A DNA stretch of 64,000 nucleotides from Schistosoma mansoni (taxonomy: Eukaryota; Platyhelminthes; Trematoda; Strigeidida; Schistosomatidae): assembly GCF_000237925.1 (NCBI RefSeq), contig NW_017386032.1:558001-622000 (forward strand), in the 5' to 3' direction. The notes under the pieces are model-generated. The model was not told the origin of the DNA and searched no databases. It worked only from the letters and a program-made list of their open reading frames with translations. A program made the position numbers and the translations under genes. Shown here one piece after another: positions 24,501 to 33,939 of the stretch (positions within the stretch are counted from its first letter, which is position 1; every line of letters starts with the position of its first letter).

Positions 24501-26471
24501 TTAGGAGTCATACTAAGCAATAATCTCAAAACTACCAGTCACTGTAAGGCTGTTGCTGCAAAAGCCTATAGGGTATTATGGTCCATTCGTAGATCTTTCT
24601 AGTATTTGGATGAGGAAATGTTTAGGTTGCTATACCCGACTTTCGTGCGACCACATTTGGAATATGGGATTCAAGCAGAGTCCTTGTTCCAAATATGAGG
24701 CGGATATGCTGGAACGAGTCCAACGCTGAGAGGCTAAAATAGTAAAAGATCTATTTGGCCTATCTTATGGAGGCAGACTGAGATACCTCAACTTCTTTCC
24801 GTTATCTTACCGTAGAATACGGGGTGATCTAATATGGGCTTATCGCATCCTGAACGATGACCTTGGTATTAATGTCTTATCTTTTCCTTCCGTTGAAGAC
24901 TGGCCATTTGAGAGGACATCCGAAGAAAGTTTAAAAACCGCGATCAAATCGTCTACGTCTGGAATTTCGTTTCTCGCACCGAGTAGTGGATTACTAGAAT
25001 TCACTACCAGAACTTTTTTTATTTATTTGAACACATAAATATTGGTACAAAGAGGCACCAGATACATCTGCGCCACACAAATCTTATTCGATTGGTGTGA
25101 GGGCTGTGATACTACCCGGCTGCTCAGACCGAAGAAGCAGGTGGTTTTCTTAGGGGATACACCCGAAGCCTTTGACCTAAAAGTCTGATCCACAAGGCAG
25201 TGGAGAAACGTTAGGAGATACAGTCCCATGGTAGCTGGTGACCGATAATCGATTCATACGCCACTTGTTCCTTGAGGATCCTGGAGCCCATGTGCACCAT
25301 TGGTTTAGTATCAGGGTCTTCTAACTCCCCTAGGTGGACCCTACGTGTCCACTAACCCAGTTAAAGCGCCGAACGTTCACTTTTCGTCTTCTCAATTTTG
25401 TAAACAACACCTCAGCCACGAGAAGGCAGTGAGTAGAACTTTCCTGGCAGTGGCTGTACACGCGTGGCCATGTGAGAGCATTTCGAGAGGGAGAGCGGAC
25501 TCTCCCAACTCTCGGCCGTACCAGGGCATTCGGGGGCTACCAGAACACGGAATATCAACACCTTCTGTTGATATATTCAGAGAGAGGTTGGACCTCCACA
25601 GTGTAATAAACCTCAAGGATTAACATAAGTCAATAGACCTCTTATCCTTATTACTGAAGACTGAATCCTAGAAATTAACTATCGTCAATTTCAATCAAAC
25701 CATTAACTTGCGTGTTCACGTGAATCACAATTCGGTGATATAAAGTACATAAACCCACTAAGATCATGGTACATTCATTAAAGTTACTCGTGACGTGAGA
25801 GGTGTTGTTGTAACGTGATCATAATATACCTTGTAGCAATTAATCTTTAACTTATAAAACAAGCACATCGCCATGAGGTCAAGAAGTACCGATACTACGT
25901 ACTCTAGAGTTTAAACTAGCATATCTAGGCAGCGAACAGGAGATCGAAAGATGAATACGCACACCAATGGGTGGTTGCTGTATTGGAATTTACTAAATTC
26001 AAACTAAAAAACCAATAGAGGTTAGTCAGTTGTGTTACGAGAATGGATAAAGGGAGCATAAGATCCGAGCGACTGTGATGTAAGCATTGGTGCGAAAGAG
26101 AAAGGATTTCGAACAGGACACCATAACGAAGAGAAATGAGCTCAGAAATATACTCAAACACAAAGCAATAACACTATTGCAGAACATTTACTTGGTACCG
26201 CCCTGTCTAGGTAAACATAGATTAGTGAAGTCAAACGGGTATATAATAGCTAAAATCCACGGCTCGGATTTAGGCATCTAAACTACCACTTTCATTTAGC
26301 TATAAATGTTAACACCAAAGTACTTATTTCTACAAAATAAGCAAAATATGTAGTCCTTACTTTGCTGCAGAAACGAGAATTAAGCTCCTGCTCCATTATT
26401 TCCTTCATATCTGAACAGATATAGTTAGGCTTAATAACAACAGTATCCATCAAAGAAACAAGGACAAACAT
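21408..26471 (-). CDS. POLR3H: RNA polymerase III subunit RPC8 (POLR3H), 5 exons, 3' end missing
   Basis: Exons on the minus strand are 26361-26471, 23407-23503, 23217-23367, 23092-23178 and 21408-21549. The phases join perfectly to give about 196 residues; the human protein is about 204. The start MFVLVSLMDTVVIKP corresponds to human MFVLVEMVDTVRIPP. KVGLCISLWDI, FRPFIDEILIGIVKS, VSLNFFDDVFIPAEKL, NAWIWEYAYEGE and RFRVVEEVW follow in the family's order. RPC8 pairs with RPC9 in the Pol III stalk (Rpb7/E-type fold: N-terminal tip domain, C-terminal S1-like OB domain from about residue 80) and is needed for initiation at tRNA and 5S genes. All introns are GT-AG. Intron 1 (2.86 kb) holds a CR1-group LINE split by an RTE derivative. 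The last short exon (about 15-20 codons, LLSWW-type end) was not found. A CTTGCCAG just upstream of the ATG could be a trans-splice acceptor. Confidence 0.92.
21550..23091 (-). other. POLR3H intron 4
   Basis: A 1.5-kb intron by position. Overlapping small open frames on both strands at 22102-22541 show no family similarity and are treated as chance. No classified repeat was seen. Confidence 0.6.
23092..23178 (-). CDS. POLR3H: POLR3H exon 4
   Basis: An 87-nt exon with CTTTTTAG acceptor and GTGAGC donor. It codes for DYEQNAWIWEYAYEGET and a RIDKHDTI end, equal to the VWVWEYETEEG strand pair of the RPC8 OB domain. Confidence 0.9.
23217..23367 (-). CDS. POLR3H: POLR3H exon 3
   Basis: A 151-nt exon with CTAATTAG acceptor and GTAAAT donor. 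It carries the most conserved stretch, FRPFIDEILIGIVKS and LRVSLNFFDDVFIPAEKL, which marks the start of the S1-like domain. Confidence 0.92.
23407..23503 (-). CDS. POLR3H: POLR3H exon 2
   Basis: A 97-nt exon with CTTGCAG acceptor and GTAGTA donor. VIYKVGLCISLWDILKV corresponds to VVYNVGLCICLFDITKL in human RPC8, and a VDGAYYTT end corresponds to the PGDGA segment. Confidence 0.9.
23630..25625 (+). mobile_element. CR1/Jockey-group LINE, 5'-truncated and decayed
   Basis: The 5' truncation falls inside the RT domain. Readable blocks are DDIHPRIIKALSDV, LPRDWKNAIISPVYKAGS with NYRPISLTS, an FADDIKVW box near 24295, and MNPNKSVVM, YKDLGVILSNNLKT and VRPHLEYG. Several frameshifts are present. The C-terminal end (STPSVDIFRERLDLHS, to the stop near 25622) follows the RTE-derivative insertion. 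The DNA matches across it, because the LINE stops at 25013 and resumes at 25547. The family differs from the CR1 at 50.9-53.8 kb. Confidence 0.75.
25014..25536 (-). mobile_element. Short RTE derivative (copy d) with 10-bp target duplication
   Basis: A complete 523-bp copy, 5' end CCCCCGAATGCC at 25536 (minus strand) and 3' tail of AAATAAA type at 25014. CTACCAGAAC at 25004-25013 is repeated exactly at 25537-25546 and is the target-site duplication, which fixes both ends of the element. It has only the RTE leader and terminal 65 bp. It was inserted into an existing LINE in POLR3H intron 1. Confidence 0.9.
26361..26471 (-). CDS. POLR3H: POLR3H exon 1 with start codon
   Basis: A 37-codon first coding exon, donor AAA/GTAAGG, phase 0. 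The reading frame is open upstream for 13 codons, but the family's start at MFVLV fixes the ATG at 26469-26471. Confidence 0.9.
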
Positions 26472-27021
26472 CACACTGGCAAGTAACGTCAATTTTAAAT
26501 TAGCCACCAACGAGTACGATAGAAATTCAACTGCTAGTACATGAAGTCTTCAAAAGACTCAGTTTCACTTGATAAGAACAAGCCCTGTGCTATTCTAGGT
26601 AGTTTTTAACTTTTATTTGAACCGAATGTTTTTTCGGACACTCATACGAATGAAGCTAAAACTTAAAATTGATCCAACAAATCCTAACAAATGACTCAAA
26701 GTACAGGTCAACAATCAGTTATTTTGTCTGTTCTGGACTTGAAAACAGTGTGCATCGTCTCAGGTCTAAAAATGTAAGAAAAATCAGCCACTCGTTTAGT
26801 TTTTGTTGATGTCCAAGTGTACTGCACGAGGCGAACTGATATCTCAACCATTTACTTTATGGGAGAGAATCACTAATGGAACAAAACCCCATCATTTTCA
26901 TTGCCAAATGAAGAGGTTGTTAGATTTTGCAATAGTAAACCTTTCGTGACTGAACGTAGGATATATCTTTGCTTTATGATTCCTTAATACCATACAAATC
27001 TTTTCCAGTCCAACTTCAATT
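26472..27021. other. Spacer between POLR3H and the upstream gene
   Basis: About 550 bp between two genes transcribed in the same (minus) direction. It should contain the 3' end of the upstream gene and the POLR3H promoter or trans-splice acceptor. No clear AATAAA hexamer or core promoter motif was found. Confidence 0.4.
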
Positions 27022-27552
27022 TCAACTTAGCTCGGAAGAATTGGGGAACTGTGCATCATTTGAGATTTGTTCCTGAGTAGTCGGAGGAGGCTCTTGTCTG
27101 CTAAGAAGCATGATTCTTGTCACAATCATTTGAGGAACTAGAGAACTAGACAAATTAGGTATTAGTAAAAAGGATCGATGTGTAATATCCAGAGTAATCC
27201 CCCTGAGTACTCACAGAACTACGGTGAACTTTGAGCTGTCTTTCGAAAGGTTCAATAAATCACGCCGACACTTTGGATTCTCGTAGAAATTTCTACAACT
27301 TACTAATTCACACAGCACAGATTCTTCAGGAATTTTTGAGCGAAATCTTGTGAATTCTATTTTGAGTGGTTGTCCTCCTGAGTGTAATTTATTACTGAAA
27401 CATCTCGACGGTCTTTGTGGGTGGAGAGGACTGTGGGATGCCACTGGAGGAAGACATTTTAAGTATCTGAAAGATTGATGTTCAAGCCCTTTTATTTGGT
27501 GTACAGTCTGTTGCTGGAACCTTTCAGGAAGTACATGGTGTATAACGTATCG
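27022..27552 (-). CDS. Unrecognised gene, two 3'-terminal exons
   Basis: The proposed exons are 27215-27552 (AATAACAG acceptor, GTGAGT donor) and 27022-27145 (TTTGTCTAG acceptor after a T-rich tract, stop TGA at 27022). They join in phase to give about 153 residues: a start with HHVLPERFQQQTVHQIKG, a central basic and cysteine-containing region (PSRCFSNKLHSGG, VLCELVSCRNFYENPKC), a hydrophobic VVLSLVPQMIVTRIMLL segment across the splice, and a Pro/Gln/Ser-rich tail. The long open frame and good splice signals support coding. I do not recognise the family. Upstream exons were not identified; a solo LTR lies 135 bp upstream. Confidence 0.5.
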
Positions 27553-27686
27553 CTGTTATTCGCCATTAGCCTCCGGCATTCCCCGAAATGGACGTGAAGA
27601 AGATTTTGGTCAACCAACTCGTATATTTTGTGTAGGTTATTATGGGGAGCCACAACATCGCCTAAACCAAAATTCTAACTTCAGTT

Positions 27687-28013
27687 TGAGGATACGACTG
27701 GTATTCTAGTTTGATAACTAGCAACCAGTAGCACCTTCTATATTCGAAACTTCTTCCACCCAATAGAAATCAGAAGTCAGACGAGAAGAGGTAGGAAAGA
27801 TATATTTGATACGTTATCAATATATCGAGAAGCGTTTGTTCTTAGCTAGCTAGTGAACGTAGGAGCTGTGTCCCACGCTGAGTCGAAACGTGATCTAGTG
27901 CGGATGCATGACCGAAAGCCTTCAGTTAAACAAGTCCACTTAAACAACGTGGTCAGCATCCAATGTCGAACACTTAAAGAGCTATTGATTTTGTGGAATT
28001 ATTTACAGCTACA
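27687..28013 (-). repeat. Solo LTR of the 36-41 kb Ty3/gypsy family
   Basis: A 327-bp fossil LTR in reverse orientation, from TGAGGATACGAC to TTACAGCTACA, matching the LTRs at 36160 and 40989 along its whole length but more diverged. AGTT occurs on both sides (27683-27686 and 28014-28017), a 4-bp target duplication like that of the complete element. Confidence 0.8.
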
Positions 28014-29171
28014 AGTTCTTAGGACTATCTGCGTAATCGACGGTTTGAATCTATGGAACTAGGTGGAATTGGTTTAAGCCCTGAAACACTCCACTTTTCA
28101 TTAAAAACTGGTCTGATGGAGTTGGGCAAACGTAGATTATTTATAACCCATAAACTACGTCGTTATCCACGTAATCGCGCCCAAAGAATTCAGTTTCTGA
28201 GACAGAATGTGATTGTCAACCTAATCAAACGTCTTGGAAATGTCTAAGATCCCAGTCTGGCTGTTGTTCGACAATATGATTCAACTATTATCACCTATCC
28301 TTGTAGATATTGCCTCGGTGTACGACCGACAAAGCAGGTGCTGATTTTGATTAAGTCGTGTTCTCTTGGCCACTATACAATTTCGTAAACTTCTCTAGCA
28401 GCAACCTAGTCCTCTTTGAACACGACTAAATAATAATAAGAACGCTGTTCTTATGCAGGAATTGCAGGATATTCGCTAACTTCGAAAAAAATTAGCAAAT
28501 GTGGTCCCCAACAAATAGAACACATTTCGAGGCAGTAACTTCTGAACAGACTAGGACTGGATGTTAGACAAATTTTTCACCAGTTTTCACAATTGCTGAT
28601 AGGATTTAGCCAGGTTCATTGCTCACCTTCAGTAGACACTCTATGGCTTGGTGCCACCTGTCATCCTATCGCTTGTTGATAGGGCTGAACATTTATAACG
28701 TCAGTTTGTAACATATTTCTCTGGTCACTGATTACGAATACCAGTATCGAGTGGTCCTGAGAGCTTCTGCCGCCAAAAAAGCAAACATACATTCATGAGT
28801 CTTGCTCCACATTATTTAGAGATCAATAACGTCATAAACGTTTGATAAATGTTACATTCCAAGCATTGGGCAACATAACCACATAAAACTGACTTCTACA
28901 ATGTATCGGTTGAAGCAGGGAAGGATAATTGAGCAATTACGTTCTTAAACAAGCAAACAGCCATAATTTATGTATAGGTTCCTTCAAACACTCAACTGTA
29001 TGTTACTGGTTTGTATGATTTATTATCTCTGTGTTCTGGTTGTTAGCAATACACTTTCGTCATAGTTACAGATAAACGACTGACTACACGTTGGATTCCG
29101 GGGGGCAAGTGAGACAGTCAAAGTAATATTATGAATAATTTATCTTTTTGTGTCTCAGTGACCACCAAATT
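28014..29171. other. Intergenic stretch
   Basis: One plus-strand open frame at 28053-28247 (basic, KLRRYPRNRAQRIQFLRQ) has no recognised family. Nothing else supported. Confidence 0.35.
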
Positions 29172-29590
29172 ACGAGTAACTTCTAAGAACTACCGATGGA
29201 CTAATATTATGTGTATTCCTATTGTATAACTACTAACTAACGAGATTATATATATCTATATTTCTCTCATTATAGGCTTCATTTTGAACAATAAGCTATT
29301 ATTATGCGATTTACTGTTCTTAAGTTATATTCAGTTTATTAATTACAGCAATTGCGTTCCCAGCCACATTTTGGCTTGATATTGTATAAATGTTATTTCC
29401 TATTTTATGGTGCGATGTGGTCTGTTTGGCTTAAATATAAACCAAGTATGTTTGAAATAAATGGTTCGCCTGGTGGAAACTGTAATTAACGTTCTGGACT
29501 CGACTGGACGGATTAGGAGAACAAAAGACTAATAAGGACGCTAAGTTGCTCATACCAGTCGAACGTCATTGGTTTAACACAGTACTCAGA
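29172..29590 (+). repeat. LTR-like dispersed repeat, copy 2
   Basis: Matches 11385-11800 in the same orientation with many substitutions. Shared blocks are ACTAATATTATGTGTAT, CAGCCACATTTTGGCT, GTGCGATGTGGTCTG and CTGGACTCGACTGGACGG. An AAATAAATGG motif near 29456 may be the family's polyadenylation signal. Treated as a solo-LTR-like fossil. Confidence 0.5.
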
Positions 29591-32104
29591 TTGCATAAGT
29601 CGTATTTCGATTGGCGAATAAATCACATGATAACTAGCCGAGCTTAAAGTCACAACAATATTCAGGTAACAATAAACTAAGAGTGTTATGAAGAGAATAT
29701 GAAATAATAAACTGGCTACAAACAACCATTTTGAGCACCATTCTTTTTACTCATTTATGAGTATACATTTGTTTCAATCAAACTCTTAACTTCGTTTGTT
29801 CATAATTTTTACTTTAGTCTCTGAGGTCTTATCATCCTCGGGTTATTTTTCATTTCACTCTTGAGACCCAAAAATTGAAGATTTGTTGTGAAAATTGTTA
29901 TTATATTTATTATTTCAACTATAGATTGGAGTTGACAAGTCCAAATTCACTAATTATTTGTGGACTCGAGACTTTAATTTTACTACTTCGTTATTTGGAT
30001 TGAAAAATAGCATGTCTGTCGTTCAGCACTACCTCAAAAATGACAAAGAATGAAAATTTGGGATTTAATGATAATAGAGAAAAGTTTGACTGAATATCCT
30101 TTTAGATTTAACAAATTATGAAAATATAATTACATTGCACTTGATGCCTTAAATAACAAACCAGTTTCGTATTCTCGCTTGATCTTCCGTTTGATAGTTA
30201 TGTACCCATTTCTCTTATGAAACTAAAATGATCTGCAGGACCTTCATTGAAACGTATTTGGAGAGCCTGGTGAATGATCTTTCAAAAATCACTCGGAAAT
30301 TCAACGTACTCTGGCTACCACCTCTGTCAAACAAACATAAAGCATACCGACGGTAACGTTGGCTATGCGGTTGTGGATAAATAAATTACCTAATAAGTCT
30401 GGACGCTTTTTACAAGTACGGACACTTTGAACTTCCCAAAAACCAAGTAACTGCGTTCGAGTTTAGTACAGTAAATTGCTGTATGAGTTGAGTATATAAT
30501 CTTGGTCTCCAATTACTGAGAATCATAACCAAAAGGCAAGTAAGCAATTTAAACACTCTGAACGTCGAAAAACTCAATTTCACAAAGTTATTTAATGTAG
30601 AAGCATGACAATGCATGCACTGCTAAAAACACAAAGCTCTCAGGCGTTTTGAAACGGAATATGGTTTATTATAAAAAGGCTAGATTGCGATTGGACACAC
30701 CATCAATATTTTCAAAACACTAAATAGATACCACGTTCCCCAGAGATAGACTGGCAATAAAGGTTTACGTCACCTCTTCAGATGTTACTCTGTGTAAAAT
30801 CCATTTTGAAGTGAAAATCCCTCCATGTATATATCTGCAATTTCTTCTTTATGGTTTTTTTATTTGTATATATTGTTAACTTTTTTGGTGCCAATTGAGA
30901 CTGTAACGTTTGATTTTTATAATAATTTTCTATCGTTCTCATAGAGTTTCTATGTTTCTTCTTGAACTGTATTGAATTTGTTTTAATTGATATTATTCTG
31001 GCGGCTGCCATATTGACTGTTCGCTCTTTGATTGTGTTGTTTGATTTTGACTGGGATCGTGCATTTTGGTTGTAAATTGGAGCGCTTTCCCAGAATCTGA
31101 AACACCTTGTGTTATAGAACAGCCGCTCAAACGGAATCTTACTTGATCTATCCAGAAAGGATAGAATAACACTTACTTTTTGGCGCGTTCGGTAAATTAC
31201 TTAAATCTCTTATCAACTTCCTATTTATTGTAATTTAGATTGATTATTCTGGGAACAATTGTTTGGTTAAATAACTGTGTGGTAATATTTGTTTAGGTAA
31301 ATTTGTACATTTGTATATATGATGAATTTAGAACCGTTGTTACCCAAAACACCTTGTTCTGATTTCGATTGGGAAACGCGTTGCTACACTTTTACTCTAG
31401 TTATTCAACCAAAGCCAGACCTATTGGAATTTAGGTTTGGATCTTACAATCTGCTCCTTGAAACTTTTCGGTCACTTAAAGCCACTAATAAAATTATCGT
31501 CAAAAACGATAATTTGATGGTTATAGTAACTTAATAGTCAATACATCGAGTCCCACCCTCATCATGGGAGGCAATAATCCAAATTCTAGTGTAACTTTTA
31601 TTTATTTGCCAAGTCCATTTTGTAAGGCTCAAACCAAACGAGGGTACATACAAACGTTAAATGTCTTCGACCCGTCATGGTACGGTATCGGAAAAAGCGG
31701 AGCTTGATAACATGAATCTGCTAAGATTGGCTATTCACACCGTCGTTGGATATTGAGGTCTGAACAAAGAATTAAGAACATTGTCTCATCGTTTGTTACA
31801 CAAGACAAGAAACAATAAGGGCTCATGATTGTCCCATTTGAACACAAAGTTTCACCATTCAATGAGGTAAAATAGGGAATGTTATACCAGTAAACAGCAA
31901 TGAAGTCAAGAATATCGGACTTTTACTCCAGCAGCAAGTTATTGGTTGACTTTTCTTTGTTCGTCATTAAATAATGGACAAGCTAAATATACAAAAGTAA
32001 ACGAATTTGCGAAGAAGAAAATTTAAGTTGACGATCGGAAAAATGTGAAGGGTCCGATAACGACAGTGGAGAAAAATGTAGGAGAAGGGAATATGGGAAA
32101 CGTA
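29591..32104. other. Long unassigned stretch
   Basis: No supported gene. Small open frames at 30410-30616, 30778-31011 (minus) and 31319-31534 (plus) show no family similarity. The sequence around 31010-31300 (GGCTGCCATATTGACTG, TTTTGGCGCGTTCGG) could be an old transposon leader, but I could not place it. Confidence 0.3.
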
Positions 32105-33065
32105 TGTGATATTACTTGCATTCCAAGTGAGAACCAGAGTCAAACAAGGCTGCTTGCTCTGCCTCTTCCTCTTTCTTCTGGTGGTTGACTGAATTACGAA
32201 GACCTCGACATCTGAGGGGAAACACGGAATAAAATGGACAGCTTGGATACAGCTAGACACTTTGAACTTAGCAAATGACCTAGCTCTTCTATTACATATA
32301 CCTTAAACAATGCAGATCAAGAGAAACAGTGTAACAGCAGCCTCCGCATCAATAGTCCTCATCATGCACAAGGAAAAGGCAAGATCCTCAAATACAAAAC
32401 AGAAAACACCAACCCTATCACACTTGAAGGAGAAACTGTGGAAGAGGTGGAACGTTTTATGTACCTGATCAGCAGCACGATCGATGAACAAGGAGGATCG
32501 GATGCAGACGTGAATGGGAAGATCGGCAAAGCAAGGGCCGCATTCCTACAATTGAAGAACATATGCAACCTAGAACAACTGTCTGCAAGCCAACATCAAA
32601 GTCATAATCTTCAATACGAACATAAAGACAGTTTTACTGAACGGAGCTGAAACTTGGAGAACTACCACAGACATCATGAATAAAGTGCAAGTACTCCTAA
32701 ACAATTGTCTACACAAGATACTGAACGTCCGTTGGTCGGGAACCATCAGCAACAGCCTTCTGTGGGAGGGGACAAACCAGCTTCCAACTGAAGAGGAAAT
32801 TAGGAAAAGATGTTGGAATTGGATAGGACATACATTACGGAAATCGCCAGACTGCATCATGAGGCAAGCGCCAACTAGCAATGCTGAAGGGGAATGTAAA
32901 AAAGGGAAGTCAAAGAACACACATGCCGAGAATTGAAAGCATATATGAAAAATATGAGTCGCAAATGGAAAGAACTGGAAAGGATTGCCTATGACATGCT
33001 TGGATGGAACAAGCTGGTATGTGGCTTATGCTCCTTCTCGAGAAGTGACGGGCGTAAATAGGTTA
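32105..33065 (+). mobile_element. LINE family B (RTE-like), 3' part, decayed
   Basis: 5'-truncated within RT (VRTRVKQGCLLC), then a decayed ADD region, [44 protein letters not shown] in a second frame, [17 protein letters not shown], and [16 protein letters not shown]. This is the C-terminal region of a LINE whose relatives lie at 46.3-48.7, 61.5 and 63.8 kb. Frameshifts separate the blocks. Without a complete element, placing it in the RTE group is tentative. Confidence 0.7.
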
Positions 33066-33189
33066 GTATGTGGTGCGAAGTAGAAGCTTGAGGGGAAAGT
33101 TGTAGCAGCGGAACGACCAGTCGTAAACAAGTAAGGCGGACCACTCACTGGGACTCAAGTTCATTGGAACAGGTGAGAACACTGCGAAG

Positions 33190-33865
33190 AGCTCTTGAGC
33201 GGACCGCAGCTACAGAACTTACTGTATGTCGACTCACAATATAAAAACCTTCTTAAAGATGCTATCTCACAAAGAGTGAAACAGATCAGCTGGGCCATCA
33301 GAAAAATCAGGTGGTGTGAAATATCAGGAGCAGACAATTCATCAGACAAAGCACTAGAGGCAGAAAAAGGGGTAGTGGCGAAGGTGATGTGCATTTTCTG
33401 TTGAAAGATTTAAGAGGAAGAACGAACACCAAGAGATTGAAAAGAAGGACACCACATCAAAATATCAACGAATGATCTTCGTATGTGTAAGAACTGCAAA
33501 GACATCACATTGCCATCGGTATTAAGCAAAGTTTTCGACTGCGTTGTTGAACCTGAATAGAAAATTCAGAATGCAATCATATTCCTGACCGACAACCTAG
33601 ATCTAGTATGGGTCGATCACGTACCCAGTGAACCGCGACACTTCGGATCGCTGTTGGACAGTAAGTTGAAAAGGACCTCTAGGTATACAACTTCCTTGAT
33701 TTTAAGAAAGGATTCGATAGCGTGGATAGGAGAACCTTGTGGAATCTTCTTGAACACTAAGAAGTACCTACGGAGACCATTGCCATCATGCAGAGTTCTC
33801 AAGATGGACTATAATGCAAAGCCATGCTTAGCAACTCACAGATACATTCCATGTCAATATTTAGG
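33190..33865 (+). mobile_element. Decayed LINE RT fragment related to family B
   Basis: Different frames read DLRMCKNCKDITLPSVLSK, VFDCVVEPE, TATLRIAVGQ and FLDFKKGFDSVDRRTLWNLL, the order of RT blocks 2 to 4. It is more diverged than the 32.1-kb fragment and precedes that fragment's domains in the protein, so the two are probably separate insertions or a rearranged copy. Confidence 0.6.
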
Positions 33866-33939
33866 GTGATTATGGAAGCTGTTATATATTATTCACATCA
33901 TGAACCGACATAATCACAATAGCTAATGTACATTGTTGG

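Larger units (their letters stand above)
23504..26360 (-). other. POLR3H intron 1, filled with nested LINEs
   Basis: The intron carries a plus-strand CR1-group LINE (23630-25625), itself split by a minus-strand RTE derivative (25014-25536). The rest (25626-26360) contains one small open frame (26087-26281, plus) without recognisable similarity. Confidence 0.8.

Noticed and set aside
28053-28247. Basic 64-codon frame that could be a ribosomal-type or exon sequence
   Set aside because: It begins just outside a solo LTR and has no splice sites or known family; left unassigned.
30778-31534. Small frames that could be a retroelement leader and gag start
   Set aside because: No LTR, no second copy in the window, and no recognised motif; not enough to call an element.
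32570-32920. Minus-strand frame of 116 codons
   Set aside because: Antisense shadow of the LINE C-terminal region on the plus strand.
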